A DNA stretch of 24,020 nt from JAIQFR01 sp041494445 (GTDB lineage: Bacteria; Acidobacteriota; Polarisedimenticolia; Polarisedimenticolales; JAIQFR01). The number at the start of each line of letters is the position of its first letter. Position 1 is the first letter of the stretch. A program made the translations under genes and the position numbers. The DNA lies in the NCBI GenBank assembly GCA_041494445.1, contig JBGQAU010000046.1, positions 1-24,020 of the forward strand, read 5' to 3'. Positions 23,956 through 24,020 of this stretch are shown here, piece by piece. Below the pieces are notes generated by a model that was not told where the DNA came from, made no database searches, and saw nothing but the letters and a program-made list of their open reading frames with translations.

Positions 23956-24020
23956 GTACCCGGGCCCGCCGCCGGAGCGCCGAGGGCCGCGTTCCCGACG
24001 AGCACGGCGCGGAGCCGCGA

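Overview
The window is very GC-rich, gene-dense bacterial chromosome with a Gram-negative cell plan: lipoprotein signals, periplasmic SurA/PpiC and DsbA-like proteins, a bactofilin and a YfiR-family protein. Gene content is mostly housekeeping (parAB, F1 ATP synthase, mfd, hfq, trmFO, xerC), with no phage, IS or CRISPR signature. The combination of a YfiR/CHASE8 histidine kinase, a long Hfq-like protein, a SurA_N-DsbA fusion and a folate-type TrmFO next to XerC would suit an Acidobacteriota-like or deltaproteobacterial-grade lineage. That placement is inference; no marker here fixes the phylum.

Layout. (1) 1-3498, minus strand: a YfiR-family periplasmic protein followed after 1 nt by a large hybrid histidine kinase that runs off the left edge. 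(2) 3499-3936: an AT-rich divergent control region with an inverted repeat, candidate promoters, one perfect parS and one near-perfect parS. (3) 3937-6092, plus: parA and parB (overlapping), then a 185-nt stretch holding four 18-bp palindromes at an exact 30-bp period, then a short bactofilin. (4) 6234-11105, plus: atpH-atpA-atpG-atpD-atpC, i.e. F1 without the membrane F0 genes (atpB, atpE, atpF). (5) 11154-16735, plus: an ABC-type substrate-binding lipoprotein, an ALG5-like family 2 glycosyltransferase, and mfd. (6) 16809-19528, plus: a SurA-like lipoprotein, a second SurA/PpiC protein, and an Hfq-like protein with a long N-terminal extension. (7) 22700-19587, minus: trmFO, xerC and an inositol monophosphatase-family gene, convergent with hfq. 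(8) 22817-23955, plus: a SurA_N-DsbA fusion with its own promoter, a leader of two hairpins and an intrinsic terminator.

How it fits together. parAB, parS and bactofilin are chromosome segregation and cytoskeletal functions, and their closeness to ATP synthase resembles origin-proximal neighbourhoods of many bacteria. Three separate proteins with SurA-type N-terminal domains lie within about 7 kb and point to an envelope protein-folding cluster. The YfiR/CHASE8 pair looks like a YfiBNR-type envelope or redox sensor whose output is a phosphorelay instead of a diguanylate cyclase.

The least explained signal is the 30-bp-period palindrome array between parB and the bactofilin. It can be read either as a tandem operator/structural DNA element or as a decapeptide-repeat microprotein whose start and stop overlap both neighbours by 4 nt.
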